64,000 bases of DNA, taken from contig NZ_BRLB01000013.1 of assembly GCF_027923465.1 (NCBI RefSeq), positions 102,702-166,701 of the forward strand, read 5' to 3'. The notes below the pieces were generated by a model that saw only the letters and a list, made by a program, of their open reading frames with translations, ran no database searches and was not told where the DNA came from. This stretch comes from Vallitalea longa (lineage in GTDB: Bacteria > Bacillota > Clostridia > Lachnospirales > Vallitaleaceae). Below, in pieces: positions 46,578-55,290 of this stretch. Each line of letters begins with the position of its first letter. Within the stretch, counting starts at the first letter, position 1. Made by a program: the position numbers and the translations under genes.

Positions 46578-47456
46578 TTATCTATGATATTGAGCTGGAT
46601 TAACATGAACAACTACATCTTCTATATGGTCAAATTCCATGAGAGATTTTTTTATCTGTGCTGATATGGAGTGTCCTTCGTATACTGTCATATTGGCATC
46701 AACAGATATTTTTACTATTAAAATAAAATTAAGACCTATTGGTTTGGAGTTGATATTATCTACATGGTCAAGTCCTTCTATATCCATAATTCGTTTTTCC
46801 ATTTCTTTTTTCACTTTTGAATCTATATTAGTGTCCATAAGTACAGAATATGACTGGTTGAAAATTGAGACACCAGTATAGGCTATCCATAATGAAATTA
46901 AAACACCAACTATTCCATCGACGAAATAGATATTGTAATGACCAAGAATGACACTAAGTAATGTTAGTGATGATAGGAAAATATCATTTCTGTGATCTTG
47001 AGCGTTAGCAATAGCTAACAAGCTGTTATATTTTCTCCCGATATTGATAGAATAGAAGAATAGTACTAATTTAACAACAATTGCAGCTAAAGCAACGTAT
47101 ATAAGCCATGGTGAATAAGTGAATTCTTGTTTATTTATTAATGAATCGACTGACATCTTGAATATTGAAAATGCCACAAAAAACAATGAAAAACTTATTA
47201 TCATTGAAAATATGTATTCTGCTTTTCCATGACCGTATGGATGTTCATCATCTTCAGGAGTGGAGGATATCTTATTACCGATAAAAGTAATAGTTGATGC
47301 AAAAACATCTCCGGCGCTATTGAGTCCATCAGCAATCATAGCTTGACTTTTGGTAAAGAAACCGATAATAAGTTTTATGACAAGTAAGAAAATATTACCT
47401 AGAATTCCTGATAGAGCGACTCTTTTGATTTTTGTATATTTAGTCATATTGTTCAT
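46578..47456 (-). CDS. Cation diffusion facilitator, Mn-type (MntE-like) exporter
   Basis: Six-helix divalent metal/proton antiporter in the cytoplasmic membrane, 292 residues. The transport A-site pattern is N46-x3-D50 in helix 2 (DGLNSAGD) and D154-x3-D158 in helix 5 (QDHRND). N-D-D-D is the set reported for Mn exporters such as MntE, in contrast to the H-D-H-D of zinc types, so Mn(II) is likely. HPYGHGKAEY between helices 2 and 3 and a C-terminal ferredoxin-like domain (about 210-292) are standard. ATG 47456 follows GAGGT; an ATG at 47471 overlaps that site. Convergent with the iron ABC genes. Confidence 0.88.
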   Translation of the reverse strand: MNNMTKYTKIKRVALSGILGNIFLLVIKLIIGFFTKSQAMIADGLNSAGDVFASTITFIGNKISSTPEDDEHPYGHGKAEYIFSMIISFSLFFVAFSIFKMSVDSLINKQEFTYSPWLIYVALAAIVVKLVLFFYSINIGRKYNSLLAIANAQDHRNDIFLSSLTLLSVILGHYNIYFVDGIVGVLISLWIAYTGVSIFNQSYSVLMDTNIDSKVKKEMEKRIMDIEGLDHVDNINSKPIGLNFILIVKISVDANMTVYEGHSISAQIKKSLMEFDHIEDVVVHVNPAQYHR

Positions 47457-47914
47457 TTCTAGATACCTCATTTATTAATATATTATCATTAAATGTAATA
47501 AATACATTTCCTTAGATTACCATTATATATTATTTTAAATCACTTATGCAAGTAAAAGTTTCATAATCTACATGTTATATGACATTATTTCAAAATAGGT
47601 ATAAATCATTTGTTTTGAAGTATATCAGAACTATGATACTTTACAAAATAATACTTATTAAATAATTAAAAAGTCATATTATTGTAAAATAACTATGTTA
47701 ATAGTTAAAAAAAATATTACCATATATAATTAAAAAATTACTAAATTGACTATTGAATATAACAAAATTATGTTATAATCTATATAGTCCATTTTAACTA
47801 TTCAAATTATTTGAGTTTATGCAATAATAGATATTATGGACATAAAAATATAAACTATAAATATACAATTTATAAGCTAAGGGTGTATACTTCAAAGTAG
47901 GGGTGACATAATAT
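47457..47914. other. Gene-free spacer between divergent genes
   Basis: 458 AT-rich bases. Contains the extended -10 site at 47771-47779 for the HD-GYP gene. An AATGATAATATATTA stretch on the minus strand near 47480-47495 resembles a half Fur-type site in front of the metal exporter, but is too weak to call. No c-di-GMP riboswitch was recognised. Confidence 0.4.
47771..47779 (+). promoter_or_regulatory. Extended -10 promoter candidate of the HD-GYP gene
   Basis: TG-T-TATAAT, with TATAAT at 47774-47779. A TTGACT at 47746-47751 is 22 bases away, too far for a standard spacer. Confidence 0.45.
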
Positions 47915-49003
47915 ATGAGATTTGTACCTGTTAATGGATTAATGGAAGGTATGTATGTTGGGAAAAGTTTGTATGATAAGAATAGTCAATTATTATTAAG
48001 CAAAGGAAGTATTATTCAGAAGTCATATATTGATAAGATATATGAAATGGGTTATCAAGGATTGTATGTTGAAGATTATATTTCTGCAGATATAGAAGTT
48101 AAGGATGTAATATCTGATGAATTAAGAAGAAATACAGTCAGAACAGTAAAAAATGTATTTATAGAAACACATGATAATAAAAAAACTAAAAAAAATAGTA
48201 ATAATATTGATCAAACTAAATGTATGATAACTAATATAGTTGATGAAATACTTGAAAATAAAGATACATTAGTAAATCTTATTGATTTGAAAATGTTTGA
48301 TGATTATACATTTTATCATTGCGTTAATGTCGCAGTTCTTTCTATAGTTCTTGGTACTTCAGTTGGGCTAAATAAAAATAACTTATATAATCTTGGCCTT
48401 GGTGCTATATTACATGATATAGGTAAGATGTTTATTGATAGTAGTATCCTTAATAAAAAAGGTAAATTAACTGATGAAGAATACAAATTCATACAAAAAC
48501 ATTCAGAGTATGGTTATAATTATTTAAAAGAAACGTATGAAATACCGTTATCATCATATATTGGAGTTTTGCAGCATCATGAAAGATATGATGGTACTGG
48601 CTATCCATTAAATAGATGTAAAGAAGATATTTCCTTATTTGGGAGAATAATTTGTATAGCTGATGTATATGATGCATTGACTTCAACTAGACCTTATAGA
48701 GAAGCTTTATTACCATCGGAAGCAATAGAATATATTATGGCTAATGGTGGGGTAATGTTTGATATTAATTTAACAAAAAAATTTGTTAAAAAAGTTGCAC
48801 CGTTTCCTATTGGTACATGTGTTGAATTAAGTAATAGATACAAAGGTATCGTAGTTGAAAATTATGAAGAAGCTTGTTTGAGACCTAAAATAAAAATTAT
48901 TGTAGATGATAACAGTAAAAAAGTGGATACTTTTTATTATAATCTAAAGGATGATAAAAATTTAAGGAATGTTACTATTACTTCCATTACTAATCTTAAC
49001 TAG
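47915..49003 (+). CDS. HD-GYP domain c-di-GMP phosphodiesterase
   Basis: Predicted cytoplasmic c-di-GMP-degrading enzyme, 362 residues. N-terminal DUF3391-like segment (about 1-60: MYVGKSLYDKNSQLLLSKG), then the HD-GYP domain: HCVNVAVLS, the metal HD in AILHDIGK, and the diagnostic HHERYDGTGYP. The C-terminal 60 residues form a PilZ-like or small beta domain (FPIGTCVELSNRYKGIVVE). All HD-GYP residues are intact. Monocistronic; GGGGTGA precedes the ATG. It may control motility, adhesion or sporulation. Confidence 0.93.
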   Translation: MRFVPVNGLMEGMYVGKSLYDKNSQLLLSKGSIIQKSYIDKIYEMGYQGLYVEDYISADIEVKDVISDELRRNTVRTVKNVFIETHDNKKTKKNSNNIDQTKCMITNIVDEILENKDTLVNLIDLKMFDDYTFYHCVNVAVLSIVLGTSVGLNKNNLYNLGLGAILHDIGKMFIDSSILNKKGKLTDEEYKFIQKHSEYGYNYLKETYEIPLSSYIGVLQHHERYDGTGYPLNRCKEDISLFGRIICIADVYDALTSTRPYREALLPSEAIEYIMANGGVMFDINLTKKFVKKVAPFPIGTCVELSNRYKGIVVENYEEACLRPKIKIIVDDNSKKVDTFYYNLKDDKNLRNVTITSITNLN

Positions 49004-49012
49004 AAGTATAAT

Positions 49013-49043
49013 AGGGCCTATCTTATGTACTAAGACAGACCCT
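49013..49043. terminator. Hairpin between convergent HD-GYP and pfk genes
   Basis: AGGG-CT-TCTTA (49013-49025) pairs with TAAGA-AG-CCCT (49031-49043) with two mismatches; loop TGTAC. T-tails are weak on both sides, so confidence is moderate. Confidence 0.45.
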
Positions 49044-49058
49044 GATTCTTAAATATTC

Positions 49059-50294
49059 TTATTTATTGATTAAGTGATTTATATCTAAATAAACAGGTAG
49101 TCCTTGTTTATATCTGATATTAGGTTCGCCGTATATTAGTGGTGATATATATTCTATGAGTTGTTCTGAAACATCACCGTTGTTTTCTGCTATCCATTTT
49201 ATGGGGATCAATTTTTCTTTATTTGCTACTTTCTCAATATCTACATAATCAATAATGTATGTATAAGGTTCATTATTAGTTCTTATAAGAGTTACCATTT
49301 TTCCTGTGATACCTTTTACCGCATATTCTACTGCTTTCGCTCCTACTAGAAAAGCTTCATTAATATCTTGTAAAGATGCAATATGCATTGCGCTTCTTTG
49401 AAGTACATTAAGTTCGATGGAACGTACTTTGCAACCTAAGGATCTACTTACGATATGTTCCAGTGTTTTACCTGTTCCACTTAATTTTGCATGTCCAAAA
49501 CAATCATCTAAAGAATTCTCACAAGATGAAATATAATTTCTGTCTTTATCTTTTATACCTTCCGATACAGCTACAATTATATTCTTTTTGGTTTTTTGAA
49601 TTTGTTTTAGACTGTTTAAGAAATCATATATAGAAAATGGTACTTCTGGAAGATAGATCAAATCAGGAGAAGAATTGTGTTCAGTTCTGGCAAGTGCAGC
49701 AGCAGCAGTCAACCAACCAGCATTTCTTCCCATAATTTCGACAATAGTAACACTTGGTATATCATAAATATATGTATCATAAGATATTTCAAGCAGAGTA
49801 GTTGCTACAAATTTTGCAGCAGATCCAAATCCAGGAGTGTGATCAGTTCCAAATAAATCATTATCTATTGTTTTAGGTATTCCTATAACAGTTAAATCCT
49901 TATTATTATTCTTAGCGTATTTAGATAGTTTCAATACAGTATCCATAGAATCATTTCCGCCAATATAAAAGAAATATTTGATTTTTTTATGTTCTAATAT
50001 ATCAAAAATCAGTTTGTATTCAGTTTCATCTTCACTTGCTTCTGGAAGTTTATATCTGCAAGAACCCAAAAACATAGAAGGGGTAGTCTTTAATATTTCC
50101 AATTTATCTTTTGAATCTGCAAAAACAGATGTTAAATTTATTAGGTTATGATTTAAAATACCTTGTATTCCATTTATAGAACCATATACTGTATGTATAT
50201 TAGGATTTTCTATAGATGAAGAAATAACACCACTTAAAGAGGCATTAATTACTGACGTTGGACCGCCTGATTGAGCAATAAGACAATTAGACAT
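49059..50294 (-). CDS. Phosphofructokinase, PPi-dependent type
   Basis: Phosphorylates fructose 6-phosphate, apparently with PPi instead of ATP; 411 residues. The phosphoryl-donor region reads GGNDSMDT with Asp115 where ATP-type enzymes have Gly (E. coli Gly104), and GIPKTIDND has Lys141 where ATP-type enzymes have Gly (E. coli Gly124). Both substitutions are the hallmark of PPi-type enzymes. Also present: AQSGGPTSVIN at the N terminus and the fructose 6-phosphate loop VEIMGRNAGWLTAAAA. Start at 50294 behind AAGGAGA; the in-frame upstream start is unsupported. It stands alone and is consistent with PPi made or used by ppdK. Confidence 0.92.
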   Translation of the reverse strand: MSNCLIAQSGGPTSVINASLSGVISSSIENPNIHTVYGSINGIQGILNHNLINLTSVFADSKDKLEILKTTPSMFLGSCRYKLPEASEDETEYKLIFDILEHKKIKYFFYIGGNDSMDTVLKLSKYAKNNNKDLTVIGIPKTIDNDLFGTDHTPGFGSAAKFVATTLLEISYDTYIYDIPSVTIVEIMGRNAGWLTAAAALARTEHNSSPDLIYLPEVPFSIYDFLNSLKQIQKTKKNIIVAVSEGIKDKDRNYISSCENSLDDCFGHAKLSGTGKTLEHIVSRSLGCKVRSIELNVLQRSAMHIASLQDINEAFLVGAKAVEYAVKGITGKMVTLIRTNNEPYTYIIDYVDIEKVANKEKLIPIKWIAENNGDVSEQLIEYISPLIYGEPNIRYKQGLPVYLDINHLINK

Positions 50295-50567
50295 TAGTAA
50301 ATCTCCTTCAAAAAAATTTTTATGAAATATTTTCCTCACAATTGTATATAATACATTATTTATTTCTTAAAAGCAATTTAAAAAGTTATGCTGAAAAGGT
50401 AAAATTTGATTGTATTTGTATAAGCAGCTTTGCATATAATAATAACGTAAAAGAGAAATGATTAAAATAACTTACTTGTATCATATATGAAACAAAAAAT
50501 AAATATTCTAAGTATCAATTATAGACAAAATGAACAAAAAAAACTATAAATATTTTAAGTAATTTTC

Positions 50568-50596
50568 TTGCAAAATATGAAGATATATAGTATAAT
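50568..50596 (+). promoter_or_regulatory. Sigma-A promoter of 6S RNA
   Basis: TTGCAA at 50568-50573, 17 bases, TATAAT at 50591-50596; predicted start near 50602. Confidence 0.82.
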
Positions 50597-50601
50597 TAGG
50601 A

Positions 50602-50815
50602 CACAGCAAAACAAGACAAAACAAGATGTCTCCTGGGATGTACGATAATCCTGTAATTTTGAACCTACATTAGCAATACGGGAGTTCTATATTTCAAAGT
50701 GGATGTCATGCCCTCATTATGGCGGGGAAGACAAAAGCTCTGTTGCGGACACCCACCTAACGTGAGTTAGGGATCAAAATTCAGGAAACGGCATATCCGG
50801 GTATACATATTATAG
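50602..50815 (+). ncRNA. ssrS: 6S RNA
   Basis: Small RNA that mimics an open promoter and binds the sigma-A holoenzyme. Features that match Clostridia 6S RNA: a long hairpin whose arms pair end to end (CCT-GGATGT region near 50633 with ATATCCGGG near 50795), the conserved left-side TTTTGAACC-TACATT and right-side CACCTAACGTGAG-GGGATCAAAATT strands, and a central bubble. AATTTTGA (about 50655) pairs with TCAAAATT (about 50775). A dedicated promoter precedes it and a terminator follows. No protein is encoded here. Exact ends are estimated. Confidence 0.85.
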
Positions 50816-50846
50816 AAGTAACGTGACTTTGTCACTTTACTTTTAT
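50816..50846 (+). terminator. Terminator of 6S RNA
   Basis: AGTAACGTGAC (50817-50827) pairs with GTCACTTTACT (50831-50841) around one mismatch, then TTTTAT. Confidence 0.7.
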
Positions 50847-50870
50847 AAAAGTAAATTATGATAAAAATGA

Positions 50871-50935
50871 AAAAAGGTTACTATTAATTATAGTAACTTT
50901 TTTATAAAATAGAAAGGTTATACTTTCTATTTTTT
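50871..50935. terminator. Two back-to-back hairpin terminators
   Basis: GTTACTAT with ATAGTAAC (50877-50897) with flanking A- and T-runs, and ATAGAAAG with CTTTCTAT (50909-50930) with A-rich and T-rich flanks. They end the minus-strand GDSL-aro unit and protect the 6S side. Confidence 0.65.
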
Positions 50936-50938
50936 ATT

Positions 50939-51619
50939 TTATCTTTTTTGAGGGGTAGCATCTATTTTACCCATTGTTCTTTCTTTTAGAACGCCTTGAA
51001 AATTAATGTATTTGGTAAATTCAGCAAATACTGTATCAAATAATAAATCATATCCATCTTCATTTAAATGTACACCGTCTTCAGAAATGAATTTTTCATA
51101 ATTATCTTGATTTATCATTTTACCGAAAAAATCAATAATTGGACAATTATAATCTTTAGACACTGTCTTAATTATATGTACATACTGATTTAATCTTGAA
51201 TTGTTCCTAAGTGGTTTTGCTATAGTTTCATTAACTGGAGGTGGTGTAATCATAATAGGAATGGGTATACAATTATTTAAACCTGTTCTATTGTTATGTT
51301 CAATTATTCTACATATAATTTTTTCTAAATTTCCTTCAAATTCTTCTAATGATCTATATTTGTTGTTATTAGCACAATCGTTAGTACCAAATTGAATTAG
51401 AACAATATTTGGTTGATGAACTAATACTGAAGTTTCAACAGACTGTAATGCCTCTCTAGTGGTAATACCATTTTTACTAGAATTTACAATGTTCCAGTAA
51501 ATTGAAGGATAGTAGCTTGGAATATATTTTTCAAGTCTATTAATGTAACTATGAGCCTTACCAATTCCATAACCATTTGAAATACTATCACCAAATCCAA
51601 CTATTGTTGTCTTAATCAT
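50939..51619 (-). CDS. SGNH/GDSL-family hydrolase
   Basis: 226-residue cytoplasmic esterase-like hydrolase with all SGNH blocks: Ser in GFGDSISNG (block I), Gly/Asn in FGTNDC (block III) and the Asp-x2-His DGVHLNEDG (block V). No signal peptide. GDSL enzymes cleave acyl or acetyl esters of lipids or carbohydrates; substrate unknown. ATG follows GGAGGGA. It lies 90 bases after aroA on the same strand and may be read through from the aro genes, with no obvious functional link. Confidence 0.88.
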   Translation of the reverse strand: MIKTTIVGFGDSISNGYGIGKAHSYINRLEKYIPSYYPSIYWNIVNSSKNGITTREALQSVETSVLVHQPNIVLIQFGTNDCANNNKYRSLEEFEGNLEKIICRIIEHNNRTGLNNCIPIPIMITPPPVNETIAKPLRNNSRLNQYVHIIKTVSKDYNCPIIDFFGKMINQDNYEKFISEDGVHLNEDGYDLLFDTVFAEFTKYINFQGVLKERTMGKIDATPQKR

Positions 51620-51709
51620 ATGATTCCCTCCACTTTTAATTTAACATATTAGCTTTACACTATATGATAATACAAAATAACATTAATTCCAATAGTTTTT
51701 TTAAAAAAC

Positions 51710-52990
51710 TTACAAATTACTTATGTTTTTCAATAGATCATAAAAACTAGGGAAAGATATATCTATGCAACTACTGTCAAGTATTTCAGTTGTTCCTTGA
51801 GCAGCAAGACCAGCTACTGCCAGTGACATAGCTACTCGATGGTCATTATAACTGTTAACAGTTGTTCCTGTTAATTGTGGAGAATGTGATATGATCATTC
51901 CATCTTCAGTTGCCAATATGTCAGCATTCATTTTACTTAATTCAGTTACCATGGCTTCTATACGATTTGATTCTTTAACTTTTAACTCAGCAGCGTCTTT
52001 AATTATTGTCTTACCTTCAGCAAAACAAGCAGCTACAGCGATTACGGGAATTTCATCAATCAATGTTGGAATAATATCTTTATCGATAATTGTTCCTTTT
52101 AGATTACTAGATTTTACTTTAATATCTGCAACTAATTCACCATTGATGACTTTTTCATTTAGTAGTGATATATTTGCATTCATTGATTTAAGTACTCTAA
52201 TAATACCATCTCTGGTAGGATTAATACCGACATCCCTAATAAGTAACTCAGAGTTCTTGGTTATTAAACAAGCTACTATTAAAAATGCAGCAGATGAAAT
52301 ATCACCAGGAACAATAATATCTTTTCCATACAATTCTGCAACAGGTGTACTGATTATAGTAGAATCATGTATTGTAATATTACCTCCGAAATAGTTAAGC
52401 ATTAATTCGGTATGATTCCTTGATAGTGCAGGTTCTATTATTTTGGTTTCATTCTCTGTATATAAGCTTGCTAGAATGATACAAGATTTAACTTGTGCAC
52501 TAGAAACTAGGGATTCATAAGTTATATTATGCAGGTTCGAACCAGTAATTTTTAATGGAGCTTTATCATTATTTCCTATAGAAACTATATTAGCACCCAT
52601 TTTGGTTAAAGGTTCAATGATTCGTCTCATAGGTCTTGATTTAATTGAATCATCACCAGTTAAAATACAATCAAATTCTTGTGGAGCTAATAATCCGGAT
52701 AAAAGTCTAAGAGTAGTTCCGCTATTACCTACGTATAACTCTTTATTGGGTTTTTTTAGACCATGCAATCCTTTTCCGTGAACGGTGACGAGAGAATCGT
52801 CAATATCTATAGTAATACCCATTTCTCTAAAACATGAAATGGTACTTAGACAATCTTCACCCATCAAAAAACCCTTTATATTAGTTATTCCTTTTGATAA
52901 GGCACCTAGCATTATTGCTCTATGGGAGATAGATTTATCTCCAGGTACACATACGTTACCTTTTATATTTTTTATGGAATTTATAATCAT
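51710..52990 (-). CDS. aroA: 3-phosphoshikimate 1-carboxyvinyltransferase (EPSP synthase)
   Basis: Sixth step of the shikimate pathway: adds enolpyruvyl from PEP to shikimate 3-phosphate. 426 residues, with PGDKSISHRAIMLGALS at the N terminus, GNSGTTLRLLSG, the RPMRRI substrate loop and a C-terminal HDRVAMSLAVAG-type end (NSYNDHRVAMS). ATG behind GGAGG. 25 bases after tyrA in the minus-strand aromatic operon. Confidence 0.96.
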   Translation of the reverse strand: MIINSIKNIKGNVCVPGDKSISHRAIMLGALSKGITNIKGFLMGEDCLSTISCFREMGITIDIDDSLVTVHGKGLHGLKKPNKELYVGNSGTTLRLLSGLLAPQEFDCILTGDDSIKSRPMRRIIEPLTKMGANIVSIGNNDKAPLKITGSNLHNITYESLVSSAQVKSCIILASLYTENETKIIEPALSRNHTELMLNYFGGNITIHDSTIISTPVAELYGKDIIVPGDISSAAFLIVACLITKNSELLIRDVGINPTRDGIIRVLKSMNANISLLNEKVINGELVADIKVKSSNLKGTIIDKDIIPTLIDEIPVIAVAACFAEGKTIIKDAAELKVKESNRIEAMVTELSKMNADILATEDGMIISHSPQLTGTTVNSYNDHRVAMSLAVAGLAAQGTTEILDSSCIDISFPSFYDLLKNISNL

Positions 52991-53015
52991 ATTTTCCTCC
53001 AGTAATTTATATAGT

Positions 53016-54107
53016 CTAGATATAGATGTTGTAGTTCATATTTGTTAGTAGTTTTATACTTTCATTTTGACTATCTATGTCATAGAATATAATTTCAAGG
53101 ACACCTTGTTGATGTTCCCTATTATTGTTAATACCTATATTTTTTATATTAATATTATTTTTGCTTAATAATGAAGCAATTTCAGCTATGATACCAGGTT
53201 TATCTATAACATCTACAGTGATCTTATAAGATTTCATTATAAATCCAGTATTTTTATCTGAGAATGTATTTCTATAATCCCTGGATAAAGAAAAGAATGA
53301 ATGTATTGCTTCACTATCACAATTACATATATTTTCTTTTATCATATTAAGTTCCTGTTGGAATTTATCTATAACTTTAATTATTTGCTTATTATTAGTT
53401 AAACATATTTGCTGCCACATTGCTGGGGAAGAAGATGCTATTCTTGTTATATCTTTGAATCCTCCAGCTGCTAATGTATGCATATGTTTATCAGGAGTAT
53501 CAAGTTTGGATACCACATTAACAAGAGTAGAAGCTATAACATGTGGAACATGACTAATTGTAGCTGTAACAAAATCATGTTCAGATGGTTCGATTACAAC
53601 AGGTAAAGCTCCTAATTCAGTAATGAATATTTGTAATATATCTATTTTATCTTTTGACGTGTCTGGCAGCGGAGTTAATATATAATAAGCATTCTCAAAC
53701 AAATGCCTATCAGCAGCAGATATTCCGCTTTTTTCTGATCCTGTCATTGGATGGCCACCAATAAAATTATTACAATTCATATCTAAAGCAGCGGTTATTA
53801 TTTTTTCTTTGGTACTTGAAACATCAGTAATTATACAATTATTATTGATTATTGGTAATAGTTTATTCATAGCATGTATATTATTTTCCACTGGTGCACA
53901 TAAAAAAATAATCTGGCAATCCCGAAAATTATTATTGATTTCAGTAGTATATTGGTCAATAATGTTTTCTTTCATAGCTTTTTCAAGTGAAGTTATTTTA
54001 ATGTCATATGCAATTATTTTTGAGTTCTCATAATGGTCTTTGATAGCTTTGGCTAATGAACCTCCAATTAAACCGAGTCCAATAAAACCAACTTTTTGTA
54101 TGTTCAT
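53016..54107 (-). CDS. tyrA: Prephenate dehydrogenase with C-terminal ACT domain
   Basis: Oxidises prephenate to 4-hydroxyphenylpyruvate for tyrosine synthesis, 363 residues. Rossmann NAD motif VGFIGLGLIGGSLAKAI, catalytic His/Ser segment GGHPMTGSEKSGISAADRH, the HVPHVIASTLVN helix, and an ACT domain from about 290 (KITVDVIDKPGIIAEIASLL) that would bind tyrosine for feedback control. Start overlaps aroF by TAATG. No chorismate mutase domain is attached. Confidence 0.95.
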   Translation of the reverse strand: MNIQKVGFIGLGLIGGSLAKAIKDHYENSKIIAYDIKITSLEKAMKENIIDQYTTEINNNFRDCQIIFLCAPVENNIHAMNKLLPIINNNCIITDVSSTKEKIITAALDMNCNNFIGGHPMTGSEKSGISAADRHLFENAYYILTPLPDTSKDKIDILQIFITELGALPVVIEPSEHDFVTATISHVPHVIASTLVNVVSKLDTPDKHMHTLAAGGFKDITRIASSSPAMWQQICLTNNKQIIKVIDKFQQELNMIKENICNCDSEAIHSFFSLSRDYRNTFSDKNTGFIMKSYKITVDVIDKPGIIAEIASLLSKNNINIKNIGINNNREHQQGVLEIIFYDIDSQNESIKLLTNMNYNIYI

Positions 54108-55120
54108 TATAGTATTTTCCCAACAAGTTTTGCAAAAGGTCTTAATTCATTACATAATGCATCAAATTCTTTTGGAGGTAATGATTGAGGACCATCTGAT
54201 AAAGCTACTGAAGGATTAGGGTGAACTTCTACCATGATACCATCAGCACCTACAGCTACAGAAGCTTTAGATAAAGGATTAACATATGCTCTTTTTCCAG
54301 TAGCATGACTAGGGTCTACAATTATAGGCAAGTGACTCTTTTGCTTGATAATAGGTATTGCACTTATGTCAAGAGTATTTCTTGTAGCTGTTTCAAAAGT
54401 TCTGATTCCTCTTTCACATAAAACGACATTCGAATTACCTTCACTCATTATATATTCTGCTGCATTAAGCCATTCATCAATGGTTGCTGATAAACCTCTT
54501 TTTAGTAGAACTGGAGTATTGGTTTTACCGATTTCTTTCAAGAGATAGAAATTCTGCATATTTCTCGCACCTATTTGAAACATATCAACATATTTGTAAG
54601 CTGTTTCTACAGATTTAAGACTGGTTACCTCACATACTATAGGTAAACCTGTTTCTTCACGTGCTTTTGACATATACTTCAATCCTTCTTCTTCTAATCC
54701 TTGGAATGAGTAAGGAGAAGTTCTAGGCTTATAAGCACCTCCTCTTAGTATAGATGCACCAGATTTTTTAATGGCATGTGCAGTTTCAATTATTTGCTTT
54801 TCATTTTCAATAGCGCATGGTCCAGCCATGATTACGAAATTATTATTACCTATTTCAACATCTCTTACCTTGATGACAGATGATGTCATGTTAAATTTCT
54901 TATTAGCTAGTTTATAAGTTTCTGTGACTGGAACAATTTTTTCTACACCATCCAATAATTCAATATTACATTTTAATAGTTTCGATTTATCACCAACCAC
55001 ACCAATTATAGTAATTTGATCACCAGTGGATAAATGAGTCTTGAGTCCGTGTTCTTCAACTAATGTTATGACTTTATTAATATCTTGGTTATTAACATTA
55101 GGTTTCATTACAATAATCAC
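54107..55120 (-). CDS. aroF: DAHP synthase, AroF type I-beta (ferredoxin-like N-domain)
   Basis: First step of the shikimate pathway: condenses PEP and erythrose 4-phosphate. 337 residues: N-terminal regulatory ferredoxin-like domain (about 1-70), then the TIM barrel with MAGPCAIENE, RGGAYKPRTSPYSFQG, LLKRGLSATI, and the metal site in VDPSHATGKR and EVHPNPSVALSDG. Resembles the Thermotoga type, typically inhibited by tyrosine or phenylalanine. The start is GTG 55120 behind AAGGAGG; the next ATG is 12 bases in. A terminator-like structure precedes it in the hisC-aroF gap. Confidence 0.94.
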   Translation of the reverse strand: MIIVMKPNVNNQDINKVITLVEEHGLKTHLSTGDQITIIGVVGDKSKLLKCNIELLDGVEKIVPVTETYKLANKKFNMTSSVIKVRDVEIGNNNFVIMAGPCAIENEKQIIETAHAIKKSGASILRGGAYKPRTSPYSFQGLEEEGLKYMSKAREETGLPIVCEVTSLKSVETAYKYVDMFQIGARNMQNFYLLKEIGKTNTPVLLKRGLSATIDEWLNAAEYIMSEGNSNVVLCERGIRTFETATRNTLDISAIPIIKQKSHLPIIVDPSHATGKRAYVNPLSKASVAVGADGIMVEVHPNPSVALSDGPQSLPPKEFDALCNELRPFAKLVGKIL

Positions 55121-55162
55121 TGTTATACCTCCTTTTGTATATGAATCAGTATTATTTTAGTT

Positions 55163-55245
55163 AAAAAACGTTGGGGATATCTCAATATTCTAGTTGCTAA
55201 CGAGATAATCATGTTAAGCAAATATAAATATATTGATAGCCCCTC
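55163..55245 (-). terminator. Structured terminator/attenuator between hisC and aroF
   Basis: On the minus strand, GGGGCTATCAATA (from 55243) pairs with TATTGAGATATCCCC (to 55173) with one mismatch and a bulge. Inside, TTGCTTAAC pairs with GTTAGCAA (55194-55201 with 55213-55221). A T6 run follows (A6 on the plus strand at 55163-55168). It ends about 43 bases before the aroF start. Confidence 0.6.
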
Positions 55246-55290
55246 AAATACTAATAGTATATCATAATTAATATTAATCTAGTACATAAT

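Noticed and set aside
47457..47914. c-di-GMP riboswitch before the HD-GYP gene
   Set aside because: The region lacks the conserved GEMM-type core and is nearly featureless AT-rich DNA.
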